64,000 bases of DNA from Bacteroidetes bacterium UBA2475 (lineage in GTDB: Bacteria > Bacteroidota > Bacteroidia > B-17B0 > Aurantibacillaceae): contig DDPF01000010.1 in the NCBI GenBank assembly GCA_002342065.1, positions 62,001-126,000 of the forward strand, given 5' to 3'. The notes beneath the pieces are model-generated. The model worked only from the letters and a program-made list of their open reading frames with translations. It was not told where the DNA came from and did no database searches. A program made the position numbers and the translations under genes. Of this stretch, positions 25,708 through 35,061 are shown in pieces (the stretch's first letter is position 1; every line of letters starts with the position of its first letter).

Positions 25708-26961
25708 TTATTTAGAGGACAACAACGTAGCTACACATTCACCAAAACCAACACGTTTACCTTCTTTCTCACAATAACCACGGATAATAATTGTATCATT
25801 ATCATTCACGAATTTACGTTCAGTACCGTCTTTTAAAGTAATTGGTTTTGTTCCGCGCCATGTTAATTCCATCATACTGCCAAATTCACTTGGTTCAGGG
25901 CCACTAATAGTACCACTGGCCATCATATCACCTACGTTTACATTACAACCGTTAATGGTATGGTGTGCTAATTGTTGCTCCATGGTCCAGTACATATATT
26001 TGTAATTAGAAGAACATATTTTATTCTCTTCACCGTTTTGTGGTTTTAAGAAAACATCCAGTTTAATATCTACATTTTTATCACCCTTGTATTCCAGGTA
26101 TGGTAATACTTTTGGCTCCTGCACATATCCTTTGGTGCGGAATGGCTCTAACGCTTCCAATGTTACTATCCATGGCGAAACAGTGCTTGCAAAATTCTTT
26201 GCAAGGAATGGCCCTAATGGAATATATTCCCAGGTTTGAATATCGCGAGCGCTCCAATCGTTAAACAAACACATTCCAAAAATATGATCGTCTGCTTTTT
26301 CCGTTGTAATGTTATCTCCCATTTGGGTTGACTTACCAATAACAAAAGCAGTCTCTAATTCAATGTCTAATAATTTTGTAGGACCAAAAACAGGATTTTC
26401 CTGGTCGGCAGGTTTTTGTTGTCCTTTAGGACGGTGAAAATTTGTACCTGAAACTGTTATAGAAGATGCGCGACCATGATAACCCACCGGCAAATGTTTC
26501 CAGTTAGGCATTAATGCATTTTTAGGATCGCGGATCATCGTGCCAATATTAGTAGCATGATCGATACTGCTATAAAAATCGGTATAATCACCAACGCTAA
26601 CAGGCATCAGCATTTTAACAGCACTTTGCTTTTTGAAAACAGAATCAAATAATTTTTTATCAGATTTTAGAACAGAATTCTCGTCACACAAAATTTCAAT
26701 TAATCGTGTTCTTACTTTATTGGTAATAGGTTTTCCTAATTCGATAAATGTATTTAAATATTTCTGATCAAAAACAGAACGGTCAATATCTAAAAGATCC
26801 TGACTTTCTAATTCGAATAGGTCTATGATATAGTCACCAATTGCAGAACAAACACGATGCTTTACTTTTTCATCTGAATAAATACCAAAAGGAATATTGT
26901 GAATTGAGAAATCTGAATCTTGATTTACTTCCAGCCATGTTTTTAAATTTTTACCCGACAT
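25708..26961 (-). CDS. fahA: Fumarylacetoacetase
   Basis: Hydrolyses 4-fumarylacetoacetate to fumarate and acetoacetate, the last step of tyrosine/phenylalanine catabolism. The length of 417 aa is the usual size. Visible blocks are FYSSIDHATNIGTMIRD with the metal/catalytic region, PVGYHGRASSITVSGT, the acidic LELETAFVIG (here LDIELETAFVIG), FNDWSARDIQTWEYIPLGPF and GTISGPEPSEFGSM. No other gene of the homogentisate pathway is in the window. It is 2 bp downstream of the NDH-2 gene and so probably shares its transcript. Confidence 0.95.
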   Translation of the reverse strand: MSGKNLKTWLEVNQDSDFSIHNIPFGIYSDEKVKHRVCSAIGDYIIDLFELESQDLLDIDRSVFDQKYLNTFIELGKPITNKVRTRLIEILCDENSVLKSDKKLFDSVFKKQSAVKMLMPVSVGDYTDFYSSIDHATNIGTMIRDPKNALMPNWKHLPVGYHGRASSITVSGTNFHRPKGQQKPADQENPVFGPTKLLDIELETAFVIGKSTQMGDNITTEKADDHIFGMCLFNDWSARDIQTWEYIPLGPFLAKNFASTVSPWIVTLEALEPFRTKGYVQEPKVLPYLEYKGDKNVDIKLDVFLKPQNGEENKICSSNYKYMYWTMEQQLAHHTINGCNVNVGDMMASGTISGPEPSEFGSMMELTWRGTKPITLKDGTERKFVNDNDTIIIRGYCEKEGKRVGFGECVATLLSSK

Positions 26962-26963
26962 AA

Positions 26964-28208
26964 TTATTTTTTATATGGTTTTATTATTAAGCGTAACGAT
27001 TGATCGAAAGTAAAATACTTCCACATCCAATTTATAAAAACTAACAATTTATTTTTGACCCCTAAAATAAGCATTAAGTGTAAGAACATCCAAAATAACC
27101 AGGCCAAAAATCCCTGGAATTTAATAAAGGGTAAATCAACAACGGCAAGATTCCTGCCAACAGTTGCCATACTTCCTTTATCGCTATATTCAAATTGCAC
27201 AAGCGGTTTTTGCTCTTGAAGATTTAAAAGATTCTTATATAAAACATCAGCCTGCTCATTAGCAACTGTAGCTACCTGTGGATGTCCGTTAGCATATTTT
27301 TCGGTCACCATATACGCTATATCGCCCAGGGCAAAAACATTAGCTACATTTTCAACCTCATTAAAGCGGTTAACTTTTATACGATTGCCTCTTGCAACAA
27401 CATTCTCTGGCAAGCCTTTAATTAAATTACCTTTAACACCTGCGGCCCAAATTAAATTTTTAGTTTTAATTGTATCTCCACTAGAAAAAATAACTTCATT
27501 ACCATTGTAAGAAGTTACTTGTGTTGATGTTAACACATTAACACCTAACTCTTTTAAATATTGTTCTGATTTTTTGGAAGCTTGTTCTGACATAGTCCCA
27601 AGCGTTTTTGCTCCTGCCTCAACCAAATAAATATTCATGGCTTTAAAATCCAACTCAGGGTAATCTTTTGGCAATACATTCCTTTTCATTTCGGCCAGTG
27701 CACCGCTAACTTCAACGCCGGTAGGCCCACCCCCAACTATCACAATATTTAATAAAGCCTTTTTAGTTTCTTCGTCGGCTATTAAAGCGTTTTCTAAATT
27801 TTGAAGTATGGTGTTACGAAGGTGCAATGCTTCGCTAACAGACTTCATTGGCAAAGCATTTTTTTCAACCAGCTCGTTGCCAAAAAAATTTGTATTCGTT
27901 CCCGTTGCAATCACCAAATAGTCGTAAGCAATTTCTCCAATATTAGTACCAATGCATTTTCTATCAGGATAAATTTCGTTCACTTCTGTGCAACGCACAT
28001 GAATGTTTTTTTGTTTTTGGAATGCTTTACGAAGAGGAAAAGCGATGGAACTAGGTTCTAAGCCCGACGTGGCCACTTGATAAAATAAAGGTTGAAATTG
28101 ATGGTAATTATTTTTATCGATAAGCCAGATCTCAAAATTTTTATTATTTAATTTCCTCGCTAATCTTAAACCCGCAAAACCTGCTCCTATAATTACTAAT
28201 TTTTTCAT
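26964..28208 (-). CDS. Type II NADH dehydrogenase (NDH-2)
   Basis: A 414-aa flavoprotein that passes electrons from NADH to quinone without proton pumping. The FAD-binding start is KLVIIGAGFAGLRLARKL at 3-20, ATGTNTNFFG follows, the NADH-binding VIVGGGPTGVEVSGAL is near 160, and NVFALGDIA near 290 contacts FAD. The C-terminal FLAWLFWMFLHLMLILG is the membrane anchor typical of NDH-2. ATG 28208 is preferred over TTG 28214. It may be in one leftward transcript with TraB-like, MoxR and the 170-aa gene upstream and fahA downstream. Confidence 0.9.
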   Translation of the reverse strand: MKKLVIIGAGFAGLRLARKLNNKNFEIWLIDKNNYHQFQPLFYQVATSGLEPSSIAFPLRKAFQKQKNIHVRCTEVNEIYPDRKCIGTNIGEIAYDYLVIATGTNTNFFGNELVEKNALPMKSVSEALHLRNTILQNLENALIADEETKKALLNIVIVGGGPTGVEVSGALAEMKRNVLPKDYPELDFKAMNIYLVEAGAKTLGTMSEQASKKSEQYLKELGVNVLTSTQVTSYNGNEVIFSSGDTIKTKNLIWAAGVKGNLIKGLPENVVARGNRIKVNRFNEVENVANVFALGDIAYMVTEKYANGHPQVATVANEQADVLYKNLLNLQEQKPLVQFEYSDKGSMATVGRNLAVVDLPFIKFQGFLAWLFWMFLHLMLILGVKNKLLVFINWMWKYFTFDQSLRLIIKPYKK

Positions 28209-28236
28209 TGTCAAGCAGTTTTTATTTTTTGTGCAT

Positions 28237-28749
28237 TTAATAAGCGCGTTGTTTAATATTATCTATTAAAGCGGCTAGTAATTCTTTATTCTTACTTTTT
28301 GAGCTTTGAGCAATCTCTAAAGCTTTGCTCAATGTATTTTCGTCAATAGTACCTTCGCAGTTCTCAACAACTGTCAATCCTTCAAGCGACAACTCTAAAT
28401 TATCACTACAGGCCAGATCAACAAAAAATAAAAAATGATTGGTGAAATCCAAACATGACTCCCAGCAGGCAGCAGCCAAAATAATTCTCTCTTCAACACG
28501 TTGCGCTTTTTTAACCGCATCAACCATCACATCAACAGCATTAGATTCTTTTAATTTTAAAAAGATCTCTTCGCTTTCCTGCCTTGTAATTTCTTTATCC
28601 AATAAACTTTCTAAAAGATCGGCAGTATTGTTTTCTTTTTTATTGAAACCATCACGTTTAATAATGAGGGTACTGTACTCTTCTTCGTTGAATAATTTTT
28701 TAGGATCAAATGCATCCTCGTCTAATAATTCTTTTACTATATCAGTCAT
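28237..28749 (-). CDS. Hypothetical protein linked to MoxR, 170 aa
   Basis: An acidic, all-helical protein with no signal peptide (MTDIVKELLDEDAFDPKKLF). From about residue 85 it looks like ARM/HEAT-type helices (AQRVEERIILAAACWESCLD, LELSLEGLTVVENCEG). It begins 9 bp after the moxR stop. I do not recognise the family; a role as adaptor or regulator of the ATPase is inference from position. Confidence 0.65.
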   Translation of the reverse strand: MTDIVKELLDEDAFDPKKLFNEEEYSTLIIKRDGFNKKENNTADLLESLLDKEITRQESEEIFLKLKESNAVDVMVDAVKKAQRVEERIILAAACWESCLDFTNHFLFFVDLACSDNLELSLEGLTVVENCEGTIDENTLSKALEIAQSSKSKNKELLAALIDNIKQRAY

Positions 28750-28758
28750 TCTATTCTG

Positions 28759-29721
28759 TTACATTAATTGTTTAATAATATCTTCTACCGACACACCTTC
28801 AGCTTCTGCCTTATAATTTAAAACAATACGGTGACGTAGGATCGGAATAGCAATAGCCTTCACATCTTCAATATCAGGACTAAACTTACCATTAATAGCC
28901 GCATGCGCTTTGGCACCAATAATTAAATATTGCGAAGCTCTTGGTCCTGCCCCCCATAATAAATACTTTTTTGTTACCTCTGCCGTGTACTCAGAGTTTA
29001 AACGGGTTTTATTTACCAATTTAACGGCATACTCAATAACGTTATCTGCAACAGGTATTTTACGAATAAGATCCTGGAAAAAAACAATTTCCTGCGCGTT
29101 CAATATTTTATTTAATGATACCTGTAAGTTAGCAGTAGTTAATTTTACAACTTGTAACTCTTCTGCAAACTTTGGATAATCTAACCATACATTAAACATA
29201 AAACGGTCTAACTGAGCTTCGGGTAAAGGATAGGTTCCCTCCTGCTCGATAGGATTTTGAGTAGCCAATACAAAGAAAGGTGTATCTAAAACATATTTTT
29301 TACCGGCTGCTGTTACCTGACGTTCCTGCATAGCCTCTAATAAAGCTGCCTGCGTTTTTGGAGGTGTACGATTGATCTCATCGGCCAAAATAATATTGGC
29401 AAATAAAGGGCCTTTAATAAATTTAAAACTTCTGTCCTCATCCAATATCTCGCTACCAATAATATCACTTGGCATAAGATCGGGTGTAAATTGAATTCTA
29501 TTGAAACTTAAACCTAATGCGTCTGAAATAGTATTTACTAATAAGGTCTTTGCCAAGCCCGGCACACCAACTAATAAACAATGGCCTTTGCTAAAAACAG
29601 AAATTAAAACATTCTTAACGGTATCTTCCTGCCCTACAATAACCTTTCCTATTTCTTTTGTTAATTGATTGTATTTGGTAACAAAATCCTGTAAAGCTTC
29701 GGTATCTGATTTATATTGCAT
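28759..29721 (-). CDS. MoxR-family AAA+ ATPase
   Basis: A 320-aa ATPase. Walker A GVPGLAKT at 52-59, FNRIQFTPDLMPSDIIG as the MoxR-specific block, Walker B IILADEINRTPPKTQAALLEAMQE and the sensor FVLATQNPIEQEGTYPLPEAQLDRF are all intact. MoxR proteins act as chaperones that load metal or activate partner proteins, usually with a VWA-domain protein encoded next to them. No DUF58 or VWA gene is seen nearby here. The neighbours are instead a giant TraB/GumN protein and a helical 170-aa protein, so the client may differ. Confidence 0.93.
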   Translation of the reverse strand: MQYKSDTEALQDFVTKYNQLTKEIGKVIVGQEDTVKNVLISVFSKGHCLLVGVPGLAKTLLVNTISDALGLSFNRIQFTPDLMPSDIIGSEILDEDRSFKFIKGPLFANIILADEINRTPPKTQAALLEAMQERQVTAAGKKYVLDTPFFVLATQNPIEQEGTYPLPEAQLDRFMFNVWLDYPKFAEELQVVKLTTANLQVSLNKILNAQEIVFFQDLIRKIPVADNVIEYAVKLVNKTRLNSEYTAEVTKKYLLWGAGPRASQYLIIGAKAHAAINGKFSPDIEDVKAIAIPILRHRIVLNYKAEAEGVSVEDIIKQLM

Positions 29722-29743
29722 AATTTATTTTTTACTAATATTT

Positions 29744-32700
29744 TTAATAGGCCGAGGAAGCTGTTATAGCTCTCTTGCGATAGGTTAAATTAAAATAATC
29801 CAGTATCTCGTTAAAATTCTCTTCTTCTGTTTTTGTTTTATCAATATAATAACCGGAGTTAATTACCTGCACGTTGGATGAAATTCCTGATTTTGAATCC
29901 GGCACAAAAGCCACCGACCAACGCTCATCGTCTGCTTTGCTCTTAATGATGCGGTAAACATAGATCTTACCTTTTTGGTATTTATTCTTAGCCTCTAATT
30001 CTTTAATAAAAAGTAAAGAGTCTTTCTTGCCTTTATCTTTATCGTAACTATAAATATTTGATAATTGAGTTTGAGCTGTTAATACCGATTCTATCAAACT
30101 CATTTGCGTTAAATATTTTTTATCAAATTTCTCTGTCAGTTTTTCTTTCTCTAGTTCAGTATAAAAATAAGCACGGGTAAATTTATTTTTAGAATAAAAA
30201 TTGGTTAACGTATCGTTTATAACAATATTATTCTTTAGCAAATTAATAGCCACCGGCATGGCAATACTTTGTGTTTTAAGTTTAGAAAGTTTTGTGAAGA
30301 ATTGTTTTGTTTTTTCGTCGGTCTTGTAAAACGGGGATAAAATAATGGCATAGTTCACCAAAGGACTGCGGTTAAAGGTTTCAAGGCCTTTTAAATAGGC
30401 AGAACCTTTAAATAAATTGTTATTTGTAAAGCCATCTAAACTTTGCTGAATGCTTTCCGCCAGATCTTTAATGGATTTATCAAGGTAATCGTACTCGCTG
30501 TATTCACCATTTGATTTGTTACTTGACGGATTGTAACGTTTTAAAGCGAGATTAGCATCCGCCAAAATATTATCTTTCTGTGTAAGATAGGCAGGCGATG
30601 CAATTATTTTTTTGTTTACGAGTTCCGACATTAATGTGTAAACAGCATCTTTATACTCGTCATATTTGGTTAATACCATCATGCCCGGAAAAAAGTTCTT
30701 GCATAGCTCTAACGAATCGTGTAAAACAGCAAATACATCCGATACAATAGTTACTTCACCAACTAAGGGCGTTTCGTTTAAAATAAGGCTGTTAAAGGCG
30801 GCAAAAGATGCAGGGGTTTTTAAATAGGCCAAACCTTTTAGCATACATAATTGCAAATAAAAACTATCGGTGTATTGTTTGTATAAATTTTTGTAAGGCT
30901 CAATTATTTTGTTGCTGGCCATAGTGCCACCATTTACAAATAATTGCGCACGACTATCTTCACTAACAAGACTTAAATTTTTACTTGCAATAAATTTAAT
31001 GAACTCGTCAATATAAACTTTATTCATGCTTATAGAATTCAATAAACTTGAATTAGCTCTTTGGCGCACTACTGTATCGGTACTGCAAAGGTCGTTCAAT
31101 AACGCAGTAAATTTATTTTCAAAGATGTTCTTACCTATAACTGTATCTTTTGGAGTGAAGCTATCCATAAATTCTTTTGTCCAGCCTTTTAAACCTATAA
31201 CCGAATCGTATGGTGCGATGATCTCCTGCATGATGCCATTTTTAAAATAGATCTTTACATCCATCACACGTGAAGTAGCAGTATCTTTTAAAGTACACTT
31301 GTAAGAATAGATACCATCTTTGGTGCCTGTTACTTTATTAGTGATCAATAAGCCTGTTGTATTTTTAATTGAAGTACTTATGCTTTGATCGATCTCATTC
31401 ACGTTACGGTAATCGTAATCGTTATATTTTTCGTAAGTAATGTTAACGTACTCGTTACTTGAAGGAGAATAATACGATTTGTTGCTTGAATGATAATCGT
31501 AATCGTTAGTGGTCTTCTCTTTTTTTACTTTAGCAGTTTCGTACTCTTTAGCATAAGCCTCGTTAAACTTGCTGCTGGCGTTAACCGTTACCTCATCTTT
31601 TACTTTAAAATGATAATCGTTATCAGTTATAGTTTTTATTGGATTAATAAATTCGAAATCGATCAATTTAAAAGAAGTAAAAAAGTCATTATTAAAACTG
31701 CTTTCTTTTTCAGAAATAAAATAGGCTAAATAGTAGTGCACACCTTTTATAAAAAATTTACCGTAAAAATTAGAACCCATTTTATTTTTTGCTGAAAACT
31801 TTACGCAAGGTAAATTCTGTTCTCTTATAATTTCGCGAGTTATCTTTTCTGTAAAATTATAATTCTTTAAAATATTCTTCGAAAACAAGTTCAATTCAAA
31901 AGTATCTTCTTCTAAATATTCAAAATCGTTATAAACTGCCTGCTTAACACCATAGAATTGTTTAAGAATGCTATTATAAGCATACAGATCTTCTACTAAA
32001 CCTTTAGAGGATGAACTGCTGTTTTTCGTATAACTATAATTGGCAGGAACTTTAACTGTAAAGCCTTTTGTTTTTGGAGTGAACTCTACAACACTCTGTC
32101 CTTTTGGAAAGAATTGTATTGAATTAAAGAATTGTTTTGCTTCACTTCCTGTAGCGTAACTTTGTTTACCGCCCAATTTAAACATGATCATTTCAAGATC
32201 AGAAAAATATATTTGGTAATGTTGCTCATCGCCTCTGCGCGTTTTATTTACGATCTCAATACCTTTTAAACCGTTATTAGAAGTAATTTCTTTTTTAAGG
32301 GTTATTTTACCGGGAATATTTTCAAAAAGTAAACTGTCAACCTTTTGCAACATTTGAGTTGTACTTACATTAAATAACGGACCAAAATGTTTTAATCTTG
32401 CAACAGTATAAAAACTGCCGTTGATCATATCTGCATAGATATAATATTTAATAGTTTCAAAATTTACAATTTGAGTTAACTTGCCAGGCAGGTTCATAGC
32501 TATAGAAGAATCGTTCACAAATTGTTTTTGAAATGTTACTGGTTTTACCAAAGCATCCAACTCATCGCGAATAGCATCACTCTTTTTAGAGTTCTTAGGA
32601 AATACAGGTTCAACGGTGTAACCTTTTTTTCTCAGCAATTCTATCACTCCTTCATCGCCAGGTAAATGCGCGGCACCTACGCCACTGAATAACGATTTTG

Positions 32701-33457
32701 TTTTCAGAACTGAATCAATAGTATTTACAAAAAATACATTCCTATCGTTGATCAAATATTTTTGTGTGTTCTTTGAACTTGTTTTTTTACTAAGACTGTC
32801 TAATACATCTAAATTTCCGTCGCGGTAAGAATCTTCAATTTTTTGTCCGTTATAATAATAGTTACTGCTACTTTCAGAATTCTCTTCTTCGTTCAATTCA
32901 TTGTCAGGTAATGCAGAGAGGCGCGCCTTTATTTCTGACTGCGCAAAATCTTCGAGACTGATAAGTTGTTTTCCTAATTTGGATGCCGACTGGTAAATAA
33001 AAAGATCGATGTAAGTATTCTCTTCGAAATTTTCTTTGCTGCGATTATGTCTGTATAATAAACCATTTATGATATCAGGATCGTAACTTAAAATTCCCTG
33101 CAAAACACGTTTGTCTGGAAAATTTGCCATGAAAGTAGAACGGTAAAAATCTTTACGATAATTGTTGCTGGATACAATTTGATTTGCCTGGTCTAACTCG
33201 CCGGTCTTTTCCATATTCAACAACCAATCGCCGGGATTAGTTTCAAGACCAACAACATCTACACTTTTTAAAGCTTCAAAAAATTGTTCTGATAAATGGT
33301 AAGCTACCCTGCTACTTACATGCATGGTGCCGTATAAGTAAGAAGGTTTTTTAAGATCTTTGCCGGTAATTTTCCAAAGTAAGGTAGGATATTTTTTTTG
33401 GGCTTGCGAAAAAGTAAGAAAAGGCAATAAAATAAGTATGTACAAGAGTCTCTTCAT
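29744..33457 (-). CDS. Giant secreted TraB/GumN (Tiki-like) protein
   Basis: A 1237-aa protein with signal peptide MKRLLYILILLPFLTFSQA. The N-terminal ~290 residues are a TraB/GumN domain: LLWKITGKDLKKPSYLYGTMH with the GTMH metal motif, VDVVGLETNPGDWL, ISLEDFAQSEIKA and the second GVGAAHLPG motif with HLPG. TraB/GumN/Tiki members are predicted or proven metalloproteases or inhibitors of peptide signals. The remaining ~940 residues have no recognised domain: beta-rich to about 620, a Tyr/Ser/Asn-rich patch near 640-690, then alpha-helical repeats to the end. TraB proteins are usually 280-350 aa. It is 22 bp upstream of moxR in the same orientation, so coupled function is likely. Confidence 0.85.
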   Translation of the reverse strand: MKRLLYILILLPFLTFSQAQKKYPTLLWKITGKDLKKPSYLYGTMHVSSRVAYHLSEQFFEALKSVDVVGLETNPGDWLLNMEKTGELDQANQIVSSNNYRKDFYRSTFMANFPDKRVLQGILSYDPDIINGLLYRHNRSKENFEENTYIDLFIYQSASKLGKQLISLEDFAQSEIKARLSALPDNELNEEENSESSSNYYYNGQKIEDSYRDGNLDVLDSLSKKTSSKNTQKYLINDRNVFFVNTIDSVLKTKSLFSGVGAAHLPGDEGVIELLRKKGYTVEPVFPKNSKKSDAIRDELDALVKPVTFQKQFVNDSSIAMNLPGKLTQIVNFETIKYYIYADMINGSFYTVARLKHFGPLFNVSTTQMLQKVDSLLFENIPGKITLKKEITSNNGLKGIEIVNKTRRGDEQHYQIYFSDLEMIMFKLGGKQSYATGSEAKQFFNSIQFFPKGQSVVEFTPKTKGFTVKVPANYSYTKNSSSSSKGLVEDLYAYNSILKQFYGVKQAVYNDFEYLEEDTFELNLFSKNILKNYNFTEKITREIIREQNLPCVKFSAKNKMGSNFYGKFFIKGVHYYLAYFISEKESSFNNDFFTSFKLIDFEFINPIKTITDNDYHFKVKDEVTVNASSKFNEAYAKEYETAKVKKEKTTNDYDYHSSNKSYYSPSSNEYVNITYEKYNDYDYRNVNEIDQSISTSIKNTTGLLITNKVTGTKDGIYSYKCTLKDTATSRVMDVKIYFKNGIMQEIIAPYDSVIGLKGWTKEFMDSFTPKDTVIGKNIFENKFTALLNDLCSTDTVVRQRANSSLLNSISMNKVYIDEFIKFIASKNLSLVSEDSRAQLFVNGGTMASNKIIEPYKNLYKQYTDSFYLQLCMLKGLAYLKTPASFAAFNSLILNETPLVGEVTIVSDVFAVLHDSLELCKNFFPGMMVLTKYDEYKDAVYTLMSELVNKKIIASPAYLTQKDNILADANLALKRYNPSSNKSNGEYSEYDYLDKSIKDLAESIQQSLDGFTNNNLFKGSAYLKGLETFNRSPLVNYAIILSPFYKTDEKTKQFFTKLSKLKTQSIAMPVAINLLKNNIVINDTLTNFYSKNKFTRAYFYTELEKEKLTEKFDKKYLTQMSLIESVLTAQTQLSNIYSYDKDKGKKDSLLFIKELEAKNKYQKGKIYVYRIIKSKADDERWSVAFVPDSKSGISSNVQVINSGYYIDKTKTEEENFNEILDYFNLTYRKRAITASSAY

Positions 33458-33568
33458 CAGGAATATTACTATATAAACTTAAACATTTAATTGGTTACAA
33501 AAAAATAAACTCTTTTAAGTTTTTTTACGAGTTTACTTGTGATTAAACGCTCAAGATATTTACGAAAA

Positions 33569-34516
33569 TTAATGCACGCCGGATGATGCCAACCATCTTT
33601 CAGCATCCAAAGCGCCCATACAACCACTACCGGCGGCAGTTACCGCTTGTCGGTATGTTTTATCAGCGCAATCGCCAACAGCGTAAACACCTTCAATATT
33701 TGTTTTTGAACTTCCCGGAACAATGGTCAAATAGCCAAGATCATCCATATTTAACTGGCCTTTAAAAATATCGGTGTTTGGCTTATGGCCAATGGCCACA
33801 AAAAAGCCGGTAACAGTTAGTGTTCTGTTCTCACCAGTTTCATTATTTTTTACTACTACGCCTTCAACCGCGTCTTTCCCAAGTATATCAACGGTTTCAG
33901 AGTTCCATAAGATCTCGATGTTTGGTGTGTTTTTTACACGGTGTTGCATCGCTTTACTTGCGCGCATTTCACCTCTTCTAACGATCATGTAAACTTTTTT
34001 ACATAACTTGGAAAGGTAAGTTGCTTCCTCTGCAGCCGTATCACCAGCTCCTACAATGGCTACTTCCTGTCCTTTAAAAAAGAATCCGTCGCACACCGCA
34101 CAGGCACTTACACCACCGGCGTTCATACGCAGGCGTGTTTCGTTCTCTAATCCTATCCATTTAGCGCTTGCTCCGGTTGAGATAATTACTGTATCGGCCG
34201 TCATTTCTATTGTTTCATCTATCCACACTTTTTTTGGTGTAGATTTAAGGTCAACTTTAGTAGCTAATCCAAATCTTACCTGCGTTCCAAAGCGCTCGGC
34301 CTGCGCTTTAAGATCTTCCATTAATTCAGGTCCGGTAATTCCTTTTGGATATCCCGGAAAATTATCTACTTCAGTTGTTTCGGTCAATTGCCCGCCTGGG
34401 GTTAAACCGGTATATAAAACTGGTTTCAGGTCGGCGCGTGCAGCATAAATGGCCGCTGTATACCCGGCAGGACCAGAACCAATGATCAAACAAGTAACAT
34501 GTTCTATTTTAGACAT
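33569..34516 (-). CDS. trxB: Thioredoxin-disulfide reductase
   Basis: A 315-aa flavoenzyme that reduces thioredoxin with NADPH. FAD motif IIGSGPAGYTAAIYAARA at 11-28, redox pair C139 and C142 in SACAVCDGFF, NADPH-binding VAIVGAGDTAAEEATYLSKL near 152-171, and the C-terminal GVYAVGDCADKTYRQAVTAAG. All cofactor residues look standard. It is a single gene between the TraB-like gene and a thioesterase, about 110 bp from each. Confidence 0.96.
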   Translation of the reverse strand: MSKIEHVTCLIIGSGPAGYTAAIYAARADLKPVLYTGLTPGGQLTETTEVDNFPGYPKGITGPELMEDLKAQAERFGTQVRFGLATKVDLKSTPKKVWIDETIEMTADTVIISTGASAKWIGLENETRLRMNAGGVSACAVCDGFFFKGQEVAIVGAGDTAAEEATYLSKLCKKVYMIVRRGEMRASKAMQHRVKNTPNIEILWNSETVDILGKDAVEGVVVKNNETGENRTLTVTGFFVAIGHKPNTDIFKGQLNMDDLGYLTIVPGSSKTNIEGVYAVGDCADKTYRQAVTAAGSGCMGALDAERWLASSGVH

Positions 34517-34652
34517 AATAATTTAATAAAATTTTGAATCGTAAAGTTAACGGTTAAAGGCAAATATTGTTCTTTACAAAGGGTGATTTTTACACAATTT
34601 ATGATTAGTTTTTAAGAAGGAGTTCGGGGGTTTTTGCTCCAGCTCAGGAGTT

Positions 34653-35060
34653 CTAGCGTTGCTCCATTTTCGCTTTTAAAGCGTCAGTAATATTTACTTT
34701 GATTTTTTTCTCATAATCAAAAACAACTACGGTATCGGCAGATTCTGCGGCTATATTACCGGCATCATCAACTATTAAATGTGATAATTGAAAACTTGAA
34801 TTTTTGATCCACTCGATCTTAGAATAGACTTGTACATTACCTGGATATTGCAGCGGAATTTTAAATGTGCAGTTAGTAGAAACAACTATAAAACTTAATT
34901 TATTTTTTTCGTTAATAGAAGTAAGTCCTATAGACTCGCAATAATTGACCCTTGCAGCCTGGATGTATTTAAAAAAAGCAACATTGTTCACATGCCCAAA
35001 AAGATCCAACTCACTCCAATCTATTTTTAGATCTATTTGTGTGTGGTAAGCATCAAACAT
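34653..35060 (-). CDS. Acyl-CoA thioesterase, hotdog fold
   Basis: A 135-aa single hotdog domain of the YbgC/4HBT type. DLFGHVNNVAFFKYIQAARVNY near residues 18-39 holds the catalytic Asp (N-terminal D/GHVNN pattern), followed by SFIVVSTNCTFKIPLQYPGNV. It probably hydrolyses a short or aromatic acyl-CoA; the substrate is not readable. The ATG is 1 bp from the stop of the upstream 343-aa secreted protein gene on the same strand. Confidence 0.88.
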   Translation of the reverse strand: MFDAYHTQIDLKIDWSELDLFGHVNNVAFFKYIQAARVNYCESIGLTSINEKNKLSFIVVSTNCTFKIPLQYPGNVQVYSKIEWIKNSSFQLSHLIVDDAGNIAAESADTVVVFDYEKKIKVNITDALKAKMEQR

Positions 35061-35061
35061 T

